Source of the DNA: Dyella lipolytica
GTDB lineage: Bacteria; Pseudomonadota; Gammaproteobacteria; Xanthomonadales; Rhodanobacteraceae
Length of the DNA stretch: 64,000 nucleotides
Assembly: GCF_030160075.1 (NCBI RefSeq)
Contig: NZ_BSNQ01000009.1
Coordinates: forward strand, 864,295 to 928,294
Reading direction: 5' to 3'
Position 1 is the first letter of the stretch, and every line of letters starts with the position of its first letter. A program made the translations under genes and the position numbers. Below, piece after piece: positions 26,090 to 33,997 of the stretch. The notes beneath the pieces are model-generated. The model had not been told where the DNA came from. It did no database searches and worked only from the letters and a program-made list of their open reading frames with translations.

Positions 26090-26458
26090 ATGGAAACCAT
26101 CGTAGCCATCCCCGATTACCGCCAAGCCGGCGCCCCGCTGATCTTTACCGAGGCCGCCGCGCGCAAGGTGCATGAACTGATCCTGGAAGAAGGCAACCCG
26201 GAACTGAAGCTGCGCGTGTACATCAGCGGCGGTGGCTGCTCGGGCTTCCAGTACGGTTTCACCTTCGACGAGGCGCGGGCGGAGGATGATTTCGCGCTGG
26301 ATCGCGAAGGCGTCACCCTGCTGGTCGATCCTCTCTCGCTGCAGTACCTCACCGGCGCGGAGATCGACTACGCCGAGAACCTGAGCGGCTCGCAGTTCGT
26401 TATCCGCAACCCCAACGCCAAGACCACCTGCGGCTGCGGCTCCTCGTTCTCCACCTGA
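26090..26458 (+). CDS. erpA: Iron-sulfur cluster insertion protein
   Basis: 122 aa from the ATG at 26090 ([11 protein letters not shown]); a start 13 codons earlier is possible. The A-type carrier cysteines are present: [11 protein letters not shown] and the C-terminal [17 protein letters not shown] and [13 protein letters not shown] match ErpA rather than IscA. Delivers Fe-S clusters to essential targets. Confidence 0.94.
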   Translation: METIVAIPDYRQAGAPLIFTEAAARKVHELILEEGNPELKLRVYISGGGCSGFQYGFTFDEARAEDDFALDREGVTLLVDPLSLQYLTGAEIDYAENLSGSQFVIRNPNAKTTCGCGSSFST

Positions 26459-26474
26459 GCGATCGTCGACACGG

Positions 26475-27437
26475 ATGGCTTCGACGAACTCAAACACTTT
26501 CGCCGGACTCAGCCTGATACTCGATCGCGTTTCCGAACAACGCGATGACGGCGACCGGGTCGCCGAACAGGCACGTTCGCTTGGCGCGCGCTATCTGCTG
26601 CTCGACGTCGCGGGCGACGCCTTCCTTCAACACGGAAACGATGCCCTGCGTTGGCTCGATGCCACCGAGCGCGAGCGCCTGCTGCCCCATGCGTCGTACA
26701 GCTTGCTCGGCATCGCCGACGAGCAACCGCATTTCATGTTGCTGCTCGACGAAAGCGACGACATCGCCGCACTGGAATCGGCCCTAGTCGCCCGTCGCTT
26801 GGGTTTGCGTGAAGCCGGATTGCTGCTCGCCGCGGATGAAGCCGGCTTGTTCGCTTATGCCAAGGGTCTCGCGCACTGGCAACGCGAGACCCGCTTCTGC
26901 GCACGCTGCGGCTCACCCTTGCAGCTGGTTTCGTCCGGCCATCGCGCGCAATGCACGAATCCGGCCTGCGGGCGCCTGCACTTTCCGCGTACCGATGCGG
27001 CCATCATCGTGATCGTCGAATACGAAGGCGCTTGCCTGCTCGGTCGCCAGGCTAGCTGGCCGCCAGGTCGCTATTCCACGCTGGCCGGATTCATCGAGCC
27101 GGGCGAGGCTCTGGAAGATGCCGTACGGCGCGAAGTGGCGGAAGAATCCGGAGTGATCGTCGGCGACGTGCACTATCACTCCTCCCAACCCTGGCCGATG
27201 CCTGCGTCGCTGATGGTGGGTTTTACCGCCACGGCGATCTCGCCGGCGATCCGGTTACGCGACGGCGAACTGGAAGACGCGCGATGGTTTACGCCGCAGC
27301 AGATCGTCGACGAGCTGGCCGACGGAAGCCTGGCTACGCCGACGCGACTTTCGGTGTCCTATCAACTGCTTTCGCATTGGCTGCGCGAGCGGGCGGGGCT
27401 GGATCTGGATGCATTGGTGGCGCGCGCAAGGCGCTGA
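26475..27437 (+). CDS. nudC: NAD+ diphosphatase / RNA deNADding enzyme
   Basis: 320 aa. A four-Cys zinc ribbon (CARCGSP and CTNPACGR, about 142-165) precedes the Nudix domain with box GFIEPGEALEDAVRREVAEESG (about 202-223) and the NudC-specific motif SQPWPMPAS. Hydrolyses NAD(H) and removes NAD caps from RNA. 17 bp downstream of erpA, probably in the same transcript. Confidence 0.95.
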   Translation: MASTNSNTFAGLSLILDRVSEQRDDGDRVAEQARSLGARYLLLDVAGDAFLQHGNDALRWLDATERERLLPHASYSLLGIADEQPHFMLLLDESDDIAALESALVARRLGLREAGLLLAADEAGLFAYAKGLAHWQRETRFCARCGSPLQLVSSGHRAQCTNPACGRLHFPRTDAAIIVIVEYEGACLLGRQASWPPGRYSTLAGFIEPGEALEDAVRREVAEESGVIVGDVHYHSSQPWPMPASLMVGFTATAISPAIRLRDGELEDARWFTPQQIVDELADGSLATPTRLSVSYQLLSHWLRERAGLDLDALVARARR

Positions 27438-27513
27438 CGGCGAGCGATTGGCCGGCGCGTGATCAGGCTCCCATCACTCGCATACAATGCGCCATCCACC
27501 GGAGTTCGTTTTC

Positions 27514-28383
27514 ATGGCCATTCGCCTGCTAGCCGCGCTCATCGCTCTCGGACTGCTGCACGTGCAGCCACAGTTGGCGTGCTGGCGTGGCGACGGCGGC
27601 TTCCGTCGCTGGGTGAATCAGCTGGCCGATACCACCGGCGTCGGACGTGTGCTGCTCGCCGTGCTGGTGCCGGTGGCGTTGTGTTCACTGGTGATCTGGT
27701 TGCTGCACAAGTTGCCGCTGGCGGATTTGCTGCAACTCGCTTTTGCGCTGCTGGTGCTGCTGTTTTCCCTCGGTCCGCATGCGTTTGAAGCCGACCTGGA
27801 AGCCATTCTCAAGGCACCCGACCAAAGCAGTCGTGAAGCTGCGGCCCAAGTCTTGAGCGACGACGGCGAAACGGTGGCGTGGCAAACCGCGGATCTGGGC
27901 GAAGCCACGGCTTATGCCGCACTACGTCGTCGCTTCGCCGTATTGCTGTGGTTTTTCCTGCTCGGACCGATCGGCGCATTGCTTTACCGGTTGGCGCGGC
28001 AGCTGGGTCATGACACCTCGTTGGCGCTCGATCCCGGTGCGCGTACTTTCGGGCGCTATCTAGCCAATGGGCTGGACTGGCTGCCAGCGCAACTGATGGT
28101 CTTTACCCTGGCCCTGGTCGGCCATTGGGATGCGGTCATCGGTGCGTGGCGCCGCTGGCATCAACAGGCGGCGCCGAACAGTTGGTACCTTTCCAACCCC
28201 AGTTTTCTCGGTGCCGCTGCACGCGCCGACGTGCTGACCGATATCGAAGGCGGCGACGGCTACACGGAAGAACGGACCGATCCGCTGCACGAATTGCGCC
28301 GCCTGCGAAATGCGCTGCTGCGCGCTTTGCTGGCGTGGTTGAGCGTGGTCGCGCTGGTCGTGATGGGCGGCTGGCTGCACTGA
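27514..28383 (+). CDS. AmpE/CobD-like membrane protein
   Basis: 289 aa from the ATG at 27514, preceded by GGAG; an ATG nine codons earlier is less likely. About four or five hydrophobic segments (residues 1-20, 48-70, 78-95, 145-165, 265-285). Patterns such as FFLLGPIGALLYRLARQLG and ALDWLPAQLMVFTLALVG fit the AmpE/regulatory signalling modulator family related to CobD. AmpE is linked to beta-lactamase regulation with AmpD, but no ampD is seen here, so the function is inferred from family only. Confidence 0.8.
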   Translation: MAIRLLAALIALGLLHVQPQLACWRGDGGFRRWVNQLADTTGVGRVLLAVLVPVALCSLVIWLLHKLPLADLLQLAFALLVLLFSLGPHAFEADLEAILKAPDQSSREAAAQVLSDDGETVAWQTADLGEATAYAALRRRFAVLLWFFLLGPIGALLYRLARQLGHDTSLALDPGARTFGRYLANGLDWLPAQLMVFTLALVGHWDAVIGAWRRWHQQAAPNSWYLSNPSFLGAAARADVLTDIEGGDGYTEERTDPLHELRRLRNALLRALLAWLSVVALVVMGGWLH

Positions 28384-28397
28384 TCGCTAAAGCGTAG

Positions 28398-30272
28398 TTA
28401 CGCCAGATCGCCGCGCAACACCTGCACGCGTTCTTCAAGCACGGCGGCGTTGACCTCGGCGGCGGGCCTCGGCGCATCCAACACCAGCTCGACACGCGCA
28501 CGAAAGCGTCGCGGCAAACGTGCACGGCCCATCATGGAATCGTGCCGACTCCACACGCTGCCCCACAGCCCACGCAACGCCATCGGCACGACCGGCACCG
28601 GCCGTCGCGCGAGAATTTTTTCCACGCCGGCGCGGAACGGCGCGATGCTGCCGTCCTTGGTCAATCCACCCTCGGGGAAAATGCATACCAGCTCGCCATC
28701 GGCCAAGGCGGCATCGACGGCTTCGAACGCCTGATGCAATACCGTCGGATCTTCCTTCTGTCCTGCGATGGGAATCGCCTTCGCCGTCTTGAACACGAAG
28801 TGGAGCAGCGGAATCTGGAAGATCTTGTAATACATCACGAAGCGCGCGGGCCGACGCAGGTTCGCCATCAAGATCAGCGGGTCCATAAAGCTCACGTGGT
28901 TGCACACCAATAACGCAGGCCCCTCTTCCGGCAAGTTCTGCATGCCGTCCACGCGAATGCGATAAAGCGTATTCACCAGTATCCACGTGATGAACCGCAT
29001 CAGGAATTCGGGCACCAGCGTGAAGATGTACGCTGCCACGATCACATTGAGTACGGCCGCCACTAGAAAGATTTGCGGCGCACCGAAGCCGAGCATGTCC
29101 AGCGCCAACCCGAAACATGAGGCGATCACGATCAGCAAGGCGTTGAGAATGTTGTTGCCTGCGATCACACGCGACAAGCGATCGCGTGGCGTGCGCGCCT
29201 GCACGAAAGCAAACAGCGGCACTACATAGAAACCGGCGAACACACCGATCAAGGTGAGATCCAGCACGATACGCCAGCTGCCAGTCGCATGCAGGAACGC
29301 CATCCAATCCAACCCACGCACCGCTGCTGCACCGGGTCGCGCCAGAAACAGATCGATACCGAACGCGGTGAGTCCAAACGCACCCAGCGGCACCAGCCCG
29401 ATCTCTACTCGCTTGCCCGACATCTTTTCGCACATCAGCGCGCCGATACCGGTGCCGATCGAGAACAAGGTGAGCACCAGCGTGTTCACCGAGCCGCCGC
29501 CGCCGAGGTTGATGCGCGTATACAGCGGCAACTGCGCCACCAGCACCGTGCCGAAGAACCAGAACCAGGAGATGCCCAACACCGCATTGAACACCGCGCG
29601 ATCCTCGCGCGTAATGCGCAGCACCCGCACCGTTTCCGTCACCGGGTTCCAGTTGAACTTGAGATCCGGTGCAGTGGCTGGCGCCGGCGGAATCGAACGG
29701 CTGGCCACATAACCCATCACTGCGATACCAATCGTCACCGCTGCGGAATAATGCGGCCCTACCCCGGCAATCAGCATCAGTGCATTGCCGGCCACCATGC
29801 CGATCAGGATCGCCATCTGCGTGCCCATCTCCACTAGGCCGTTGCCGCCTACCAGCTCGGTGGATTTCAACGCTTGCGGAAGAATCGCGTACTTGATCGG
29901 ACCGAACACCGTCGAATGCACACCCATCATGAAAAGCACTAGCAACAGCAGCGGTAGGTGATGCCCGATAAAGCCATACGCCGCCAACGCCATCGCCGTG
30001 ATCTCGAACAGCTTCACGAAACGGATGATGCGCGTTTTCTCGAACTTCTCCGCCAACTGCCCCGCCGTGGCGGAAAACAGAAAGAACGGCAAAATGAAAA
30101 GCGCAGGCGCAAGGTTGGTGTACAAACCCACGTCGTGATCGGAAAGCCCCATCTGAAACGCCGCCAGCATCACCATCGCATTGCGGAACGCACTGTCGTT
30201 GAACGCGCCCAGCGCCTGGGTCCAGAAAAACGGCGCGAAGCGACGACTGCCTAGCAGGGCGAACTGGCTCAT
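28398..30272 (-). CDS. MFS transporter fused to 1-acylglycerol-3-phosphate-type acyltransferase
   Basis: 624 aa. Residues 1 to about 410 form a 12-helix major facilitator domain opening with RRFAPFFWTQALGAFNDSAFRN, as in LplT lysophospholipid flippases. Residues about 430-624 are a PlsC domain with catalytic NHVSFMDPL (HX4D) and FPEGGLTKDG. Unlike E. coli Aas there is no AMP-ligase domain. Inferred to import lysophospholipids and re-acylate them. Its start faces the attC array on its right, separated by about 85 bp. Confidence 0.9.
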   Translation of the reverse strand: MSQFALLGSRRFAPFFWTQALGAFNDSAFRNAMVMLAAFQMGLSDHDVGLYTNLAPALFILPFFLFSATAGQLAEKFEKTRIIRFVKLFEITAMALAAYGFIGHHLPLLLLVLFMMGVHSTVFGPIKYAILPQALKSTELVGGNGLVEMGTQMAILIGMVAGNALMLIAGVGPHYSAAVTIGIAVMGYVASRSIPPAPATAPDLKFNWNPVTETVRVLRITREDRAVFNAVLGISWFWFFGTVLVAQLPLYTRINLGGGGSVNTLVLTLFSIGTGIGALMCEKMSGKRVEIGLVPLGAFGLTAFGIDLFLARPGAAAVRGLDWMAFLHATGSWRIVLDLTLIGVFAGFYVVPLFAFVQARTPRDRLSRVIAGNNILNALLIVIASCFGLALDMLGFGAPQIFLVAAVLNVIVAAYIFTLVPEFLMRFITWILVNTLYRIRVDGMQNLPEEGPALLVCNHVSFMDPLILMANLRRPARFVMYYKIFQIPLLHFVFKTAKAIPIAGQKEDPTVLHQAFEAVDAALADGELVCIFPEGGLTKDGSIAPFRAGVEKILARRPVPVVPMALRGLWGSVWSRHDSMMGRARLPRRFRARVELVLDAPRPAAEVNAAVLEERVQVLRGDLA

Positions 30273-30357
30273 GCGGGTCCTTGGCGGAGAGGTTGGTGAA
30301 TAGCCTAGCGCGAAAGTCTATACGTCTTCGCCTAGGCCAACGCACCTGCGCTAGCAT

Positions 30358-30413
30358 GCCTAACTACTCGTCCAAGCGGACGCCTCCGGCGCCGCTTAAC
30401 TCAGGCGTTAGGT
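30358..30413 (+). repeat. attC site 1 (leftmost, no ORF before it)
   Basis: Left core GCCTAAC and right core GTTAGGT both match the consensus. The centre can fold as CAAGCGG...CCGCTT. There is no cassette ORF on its left; the divergent MFS gene begins 85 bp away. It may be the left end of a truncated array. Confidence 0.92.
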
Positions 30414-30422
30414 GCCGCACGC

Positions 30423-30899
30423 ATGCGTCTTTGGTCGTTGCACCCCAAATACCTAGACGCTCAAGGCCTCGTCGCACTATGGCGGGAGGGCTTGCTGGCT
30501 CGTGCAGTCCTTCGCGGGAACACGCGCGGGTACAAGCATCACCCGCAACTCGACCGCTTCACAACGCATGCGCAGCCGCGTCTAGCGATCAATGCCTATC
30601 TTGCTGGGGTCCACGCGGAGGCAGAAGCTCGTGGGTACTCGTTTGATCGCACGAAGATAGGACCGGTCAAAGTCGTTGAGCCTATCGTTGTTACTACGGG
30701 CCAAATCGATCACGAGTGGCAGCACTTGCTTGCCAAGCTGGCTGTGCGCAGCCCCGCGCTGTTTGAACAATGGAGACTGCTTGAGCGGCCAATGTGCCAC
30801 CCACTACTTCGCCAAATCACAGGTCCGGTAGCATCATGGGAGCGGGTGCAAATGGCACCTAACAATTTATTCAAGGCGGACGCCTCCGGCGTCGCTTAA
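30423..30899 (+). CDS. Cassette 1: pyrimidine dimer DNA glycosylase/endonuclease V family protein
   Basis: 158 aa. The opening MRLWSLHPKYLDAQGLVALW is typical of the bacterial pyrimidine-dimer glycosylase (Pyr_excise) family, and WRE carries Glu22, equivalent to the catalytic Glu23 of T4 endonuclease V. His residues in RGYKHHPQL and the WQHLLAKL segment also fit. It should cleave the glycosidic bond at UV photoproducts. Residue 2 is Arg where T4 has Thr. Its last 12 or so residues (NNLFKADASGVA) and its stop codon are encoded inside attC2, so the repair domain is followed by an attC-derived tail. Confidence 0.85.
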   Translation: MRLWSLHPKYLDAQGLVALWREGLLARAVLRGNTRGYKHHPQLDRFTTHAQPRLAINAYLAGVHAEAEARGYSFDRTKIGPVKVVEPIVVTTGQIDHEWQHLLAKLAVRSPALFEQWRLLERPMCHPLLRQITGPVASWERVQMAPNNLFKADASGVA

Positions 30900-30913
30900 C
30901 TCAGGCGTTAGGC
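30857..30913 (+). repeat. attC site 2
   Basis: Left core ACCTAAC, right core GTTAGGC, both consensus; 57 bp. Centre GGCGGACGCCTCCGGCGTCGC is palindromic. Supplies the C-terminal codons and stop of cassette 1. Confidence 0.94.
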
Positions 30914-30927
30914 CAACAAGGGGAGTT

Positions 30928-31128
30928 ATGCGCAAGAACCAAGTGGCGTGGTGGCTTTGGGCAGGAGGCACAGTTCTGATTGTGCTCAGCTGGTTTGATG
31001 TCGTGAGCCCAAAGGTTGGCTGGATTGGCTTCGCGGTTGGAATGTGTGGAAGTGTTCTTGGTTGGGGCATTCGTCCCCCTAGGTCAGCAACACCATCGAG
31101 GACCACGGATGACAATCAGGCGCCCTAA
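30928..31128 (+). CDS. Cassette 2: small membrane protein
   Basis: 66 aa with GGGAG before the ATG. Two hydrophobic helices (about 6-24 and 30-47) separated by SPKVG, then a polar, Pro/Arg/Thr tail (RPPRSATPSRTTDDNQAP). No family recognised. Stop TAA abuts attC3. Typical of lineage-specific integron cassettes coding for tiny two-helix proteins. Confidence 0.7.
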   Translation: MRKNQVAWWLWAGGTVLIVLSWFDVVSPKVGWIGFAVGMCGSVLGWGIRPPRSATPSRTTDDNQAP

Positions 31129-31185
31129 ACCTAACTATTCATTCAAGGCGGACAGCTACGCCTCCACTTAACTCAGACGTTAGGG
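31129..31185 (+). repeat. attC site 3
   Basis: Left core ACCTAAC is consensus; right core GTTAGGG has G instead of Y at the last position. The centre is less palindromic than in neighbours (GGACAGCTACGCCTCCACTT). Confidence 0.88.
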
Positions 31186-31195
31186 ATTACAGACA

Positions 31196-31672
31196 ATGAC
31201 AACCATAGAATCTTCGCGTCCAAAAAGACTTTGGGTTGCGGCGATCATGAATATTCTCGTTGCAACTATCAGTATTGCCGCTGTTGCGTTTCTTTTGCTC
31301 AGCTCAAACCCCAATATTCCTGAAAGCATCAGGCCCGGGCTTCTAACAACGCTGCTTGCCCTTGGTACCGCCGGCCTACTCATCGTCGCCTCTGTACTTG
31401 CATTGCTCCGCATACCGTTTGCACGCTGGCTTATGTTAGCCGCTGCCGTGATATTTTTTGGCATCCTTGGGTTCCAAAGCCTGGCCTTTCTCATTTCACC
31501 TACGGCGCTACTACCTGCCGAGGCAGCTCCAAAGCTCTGGACCAATGTCATCCGTAATGCTTTGGAAATTGCTATCAATGTGTGGGCGCTTCTTAGTGCA
31601 AAAACTACTGCTTTCTTTTCAGGTGCGAGCCCTAACCAAACATTCAAGGTGGACGCCTCCGGCGCCGCTTAA
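31196..31672 (+). CDS. Cassette 3: four-helix membrane protein
   Basis: 158 aa. Four hydrophobic segments (about 14-36, 49-70, 77-100, 118-136), short basic N-terminus (SSRPKRLW). Not recognised. The last residues SPNQTFKVDASGAA and the stop are encoded by attC4, the same kind of tail as cassette 1. Membrane location is clear, function unknown. Confidence 0.72.
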   Translation: MTTIESSRPKRLWVAAIMNILVATISIAAVAFLLLSSNPNIPESIRPGLLTTLLALGTAGLLIVASVLALLRIPFARWLMLAAAVIFFGILGFQSLAFLISPTALLPAEAAPKLWTNVIRNALEIAINVWALLSAKTTAFFSGASPNQTFKVDASGAA

Positions 31673-31686
31673 CTCCAGCGTTAGAC
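31630..31686 (+). repeat. attC site 4
   Basis: Left core CCCTAAC (first base departs from R), right core GTTAGAC is consensus. Overlaps the last 14 codons of cassette 3. Confidence 0.9.
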
Positions 31687-31697
31687 AGGGGAATGTC

Positions 31698-32093
31698 ATG
31701 CGCTTTACTTATGCATTGCTAGTTTGCTCAGCAGTCTATGGCCTAGCTAGCGCACAGGCCTTACCCGAACAGCCGGCAGATATTGGCTATCCAACACCAG
31801 CCGCTGCACTCAGTGCGCTTCGTGCAAAGCCTGGAGTGGTGGTCACAGAGCGCCCTGGCTGGACAGTGGCCGAAGACAAGAGCGAAAAAGCTATATGGAC
31901 TATCGCAGAGCCCGGAAATCCCGCTTACCCAGCCGCCATTAAGAGATATCTTTCCAACGAAGGTGACGGCGTACACCTTGAAATGAAAGTGCTTTGTGGT
32001 GCCTCGAAAGAAGCTTGCGACAATATGGTTAGACAGTTCCAACAGCTTAATTCGAACGTGGTAAATGCAGTTCAACAGCAGCGGTCTAACTAA
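31698..32093 (+). CDS. Cassette 4: secreted/periplasmic small protein
   Basis: 131 aa from the ATG at 31698, just downstream of attC4; the frame is open further left only by crossing the previous cassette. Clear signal peptide MRFTYALLVCSAVYGLASAQA with a likely cut after ASA. The mature part is about 110 residues with two Cys (VLCGASKEACDN, a possible disulfide) and a Gln/Asn-rich end. No family recognised. Confidence 0.75.
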   Translation: MRFTYALLVCSAVYGLASAQALPEQPADIGYPTPAAALSALRAKPGVVVTERPGWTVAEDKSEKAIWTIAEPGNPAYPAAIKRYLSNEGDGVHLEMKVLCGASKEACDNMVRQFQQLNSNVVNAVQQQRSN

Positions 32094-32139
32094 TCATCCA
32101 AGCGGACGCCCGCGGCGTCACTTAACTCGGGCGTTAGGT
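32084..32139 (+). repeat. attC site 5
   Basis: Left core GTCTAAC and right core GTTAGGT both fit the consensus; 56 bp. The inner arm is changed to GTCACTT against AAGCGGAC. Confidence 0.92.
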
Positions 32140-32147
32140 ATCAAGCC

Positions 32148-32393
32148 ATGAATCCTAGAGAAGCTTTCGGGGTTGTAGTTCGAGCAATTGGGCTCATAGT
32201 TTCGTGTGCTGCACTACTTTATTTCCTGAGTGCAATCCTTATATTTTTTGTTCCAAACTATCGTCCAGGTGTCTCACCTGCATGGCACTACTTGCTAAGT
32301 GGCTCAGTCAGCTTCGCGTTTGGGTTGTATCTACTTCGCGGCGCGCCTCATGTTGTTCGTTTCGCATATCCGGGCAACACCTCAGATACCTAA
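32148..32393 (+). CDS. Cassette 5: small membrane protein
   Basis: 81 aa, two or three hydrophobic helices (about 10-33 and 44-62) with an N-terminal REAFGVVVRAIG segment and a short polar tail. Not recognised. Its stop lies in attC6. Low GC compared with chromosomal neighbours. Confidence 0.7.
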   Translation: MNPREAFGVVVRAIGLIVSCAALLYFLSAILIFFVPNYRPGVSPAWHYLLSGSVSFAFGLYLLRGAPHVVRFAYPGNTSDT

Positions 32394-32444
32394 CATTTCG
32401 TTCAAGGCGGACGCCTCAGGCGTCGCTTAACTCCAACGTTAGGT
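32388..32444 (+). repeat. attC site 6
   Basis: Left core ACCTAAC, right core GTTAGGT, both consensus; strongly palindromic centre (GGCGGACGCCTCAGGCGTCGC). Confidence 0.94.
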
Positions 32445-32451
32445 GCCAAAG

Positions 32452-32880
32452 ATGAGTCACTGGAAAACTATTCGACTGGGAATCGTTGGCCTTTCTTTTG
32501 TTCTGGCGCTTTTTGGGCCGGCTACTCCGGCGGCTGCGCCTCCGATGACGTGGTTTGCTGTTGGTGTAATTTTTGCCATTTTCCCCATCGCGATGCTTGT
32601 CGGCTTCGGCATACTTTTCATTTTAAGAGGCCCACGATTCGACTGGCAGCGGCCTTCTTGGGAGAAGAATCCATTTAATTTCGCTCATGGCGAACAGTTC
32701 TTCCATCTAGGCGCTTTCGTTATGCTCTCAACGGGCGCAGCAACGGTCCTCCGCGCATTGGCCACAACTAGCAAGATTACCCCGGACACGCTGGTCCCTA
32801 TTTCTATGGGTGCCGGCGTGTGGATAGGCCTGCGGATTTTGACAGCCGCCTATCGGAGGCAGGTACGCAATGGCACCTAA
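32452..32880 (+). CDS. Cassette 6: membrane protein
   Basis: 142 aa from the ATG at 32452; a GTG at 32443 falls inside attC6 and is disfavoured. Four hydrophobic stretches (about 10-27, 34-56, 83-105, 112-128) and a polar loop GPRFDWQRPSWEKNPFNF. No family recognised. Stop lies inside attC7. Confidence 0.7.
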   Translation: MSHWKTIRLGIVGLSFVLALFGPATPAAAPPMTWFAVGVIFAIFPIAMLVGFGILFILRGPRFDWQRPSWEKNPFNFAHGEQFFHLGAFVMLSTGAATVLRALATTSKITPDTLVPISMGAGVWIGLRILTAAYRRQVRNGT

Positions 32881-32934
32881 CAGTTCGTTCAATCGGACGC
32901 ACATACCGCGCACCACTTAACTCAGGTGTTAGAA
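32875..32934 (+). repeat. attC site 7
   Basis: Left core ACCTAAC is consensus; right core GTTAGAA has A instead of Y. 60 bp, longer centre (CGGACGCACATACCGCGCACC). Confidence 0.88.
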
Positions 32935-32938
32935 CTCA

Positions 32939-33229
32939 ATGGCTGCTTCGCGCAAAATTGTTCTTCATTCATTGCACGGCTATCGCCCTGAACTCGATGC
33001 CGTCGTTACGCAATGGATTCAAGAGCGCGTCGGTTATGTTGGGGTTGTTGGCGTTGATGCATCAAGGATTGAGGACATCATTGACGATCTATGTGTTGGG
33101 GACGGCTCAAACTCGTACTTCATGCTCACGGCGTCCCACGGCCCAGACGAGACAATTCAAGACGCCATCTTTCTAGCAGAGCAGCTTTCAGGTGAGCTCG
33201 CCGGCGATGTACACGTCGTTGAGTTCTAA
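32939..33229 (+). CDS. Cassette 7: small soluble protein of unknown function
   Basis: 96 aa, no signal peptide or membrane helix. Mixed alpha/beta pattern with a conserved-looking end: DAIFLAEQLSGELAGDVHVVEF. Begins four bases after the attC7 core, with no obvious Shine-Dalgarno except that provided by the site. Not recognised; I do not assign a function. Confidence 0.7.
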   Translation: MAASRKIVLHSLHGYRPELDAVVTQWIQERVGYVGVVGVDASRIEDIIDDLCVGDGSNSYFMLTASHGPDETIQDAIFLAEQLSGELAGDVHVVEF

Positions 33230-33280
33230 CATTTCGTCCAAGGCGGACGCCTGCGGCGCCGCTTAACTCAGGCGTTGGTC
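33224..33280 (+). repeat. attC site 8
   Basis: Left core TTCTAAC (first base off), right core GTTGGTC (third R is T). The inner palindrome is intact (GGCGGACGCCTGCGGCGCCGC). Confidence 0.86.
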
Positions 33281-33282
33281 CG

Positions 33283-33585
33283 ATGCGGGAAATATCATCC
33301 TACACATCCAATTGGGCAAACTATCGACGCCGCCAATGGCTGGCAGTGCTCATTCCTTTAGCCTTGGCTCCCGTTGCTGCACTCATCGGCTCAAAAGCTA
33401 CAGATCAAACGTCGTCGCTTATTCCTGCAATTGCATGGGTCGTTTGTAGTTACTTGGCAATGTCATGGTTTGTATGGTTCCGTTGTCCTCGCTGCAACCA
33501 CTGGTTCCACATAAGCCAGCGCCTTAGCCTTACGCGGGGTAGAAAGTGTCCACATTGTGGGTTGGGTCGCTATGAGGGCGCCTAA
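33283..33585 (+). CDS. Cassette 8: two-helix membrane protein with C-terminal zinc ribbon
   Basis: 100 aa. Two membrane helices (about 19-36 and 45-65) followed by a four-Cys zinc ribbon, CPRCNHWFH and KCPHCGLG (about 68-95). The topology suggests a cytosolic metal-binding tail tethered to the membrane. Not assigned to a known family. The start lies two bases after attC8, so its Shine-Dalgarno would have to be inside the site. Confidence 0.75.
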   Translation: MREISSYTSNWANYRRRQWLAVLIPLALAPVAALIGSKATDQTSSLIPAIAWVVCSYLAMSWFVWFRCPRCNHWFHISQRLSLTRGRKCPHCGLGRYEGA

Positions 33586-33639
33586 CTACTCGTCCAAGCG
33601 GACGCGCTATCCGCGCACCGCCTAACTCAAGCGTTAGGG
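33580..33639 (+). repeat. attC site 9
   Basis: Left core GCCTAAC is consensus; right core GTTAGGG ends in G. 60 bp. Inner arm CCGCCTAACT differs by one base from the usual CCGCTTAACT. Confidence 0.88.
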
Positions 33640-33648
33640 CTCAAAGCA

Positions 33649-33933
33649 ATGAATCATCGCAAGAATGGATTCTTAGAAGCATGCTTTGTGCAGCTGGGTC
33701 TTTTCTTGGTTGCGTTTATGCTTTGGTTTTATTTTCGCACTAAGGCGCTTTTAGCCGGCCCACCACTTGCTGACTCATATGCTCAATCGTGGTCCTTTCA
33801 ATTTGCAGTCGGTGCTTTTTATCTCGTCATTTGTTTAGCTGCTCTAGCTGCTGTCTTTCTAGCTGAGGCAATCTTGCTTAAGATTTATCGGCACTTTGCT
33901 GGTACGGAGCGCGGGCATAGCGGCACGCCCTAA
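33649..33933 (+). CDS. Cassette 9: small membrane protein
   Basis: 94 aa. Two long hydrophobic helices (about 11-34 and 50-75), a Phe-rich loop (YAQSWSFQFAVGAF) and a charged end KIYRHFAGTERG. Not recognised. Notably AT-rich compared with the chromosome. Confidence 0.7.
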   Translation: MNHRKNGFLEACFVQLGLFLVAFMLWFYFRTKALLAGPPLADSYAQSWSFQFAVGAFYLVICLAALAAVFLAEAILLKIYRHFAGTERGHSGTP

Positions 33934-33987
33934 CTCATCATCCAAGCGGATGCATTAGCCGCACGCCGCTTAATTCAGGCGTTAGGT
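33928..33987 (+). repeat. attC site 10
   Basis: Left core CCCTAAC (first base off), right core GTTAGGT consensus; inner arm AAGCGGATGC/GCCGCTTAAT. Confidence 0.88.
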
Positions 33988-33997
33988 GTCAACACCC

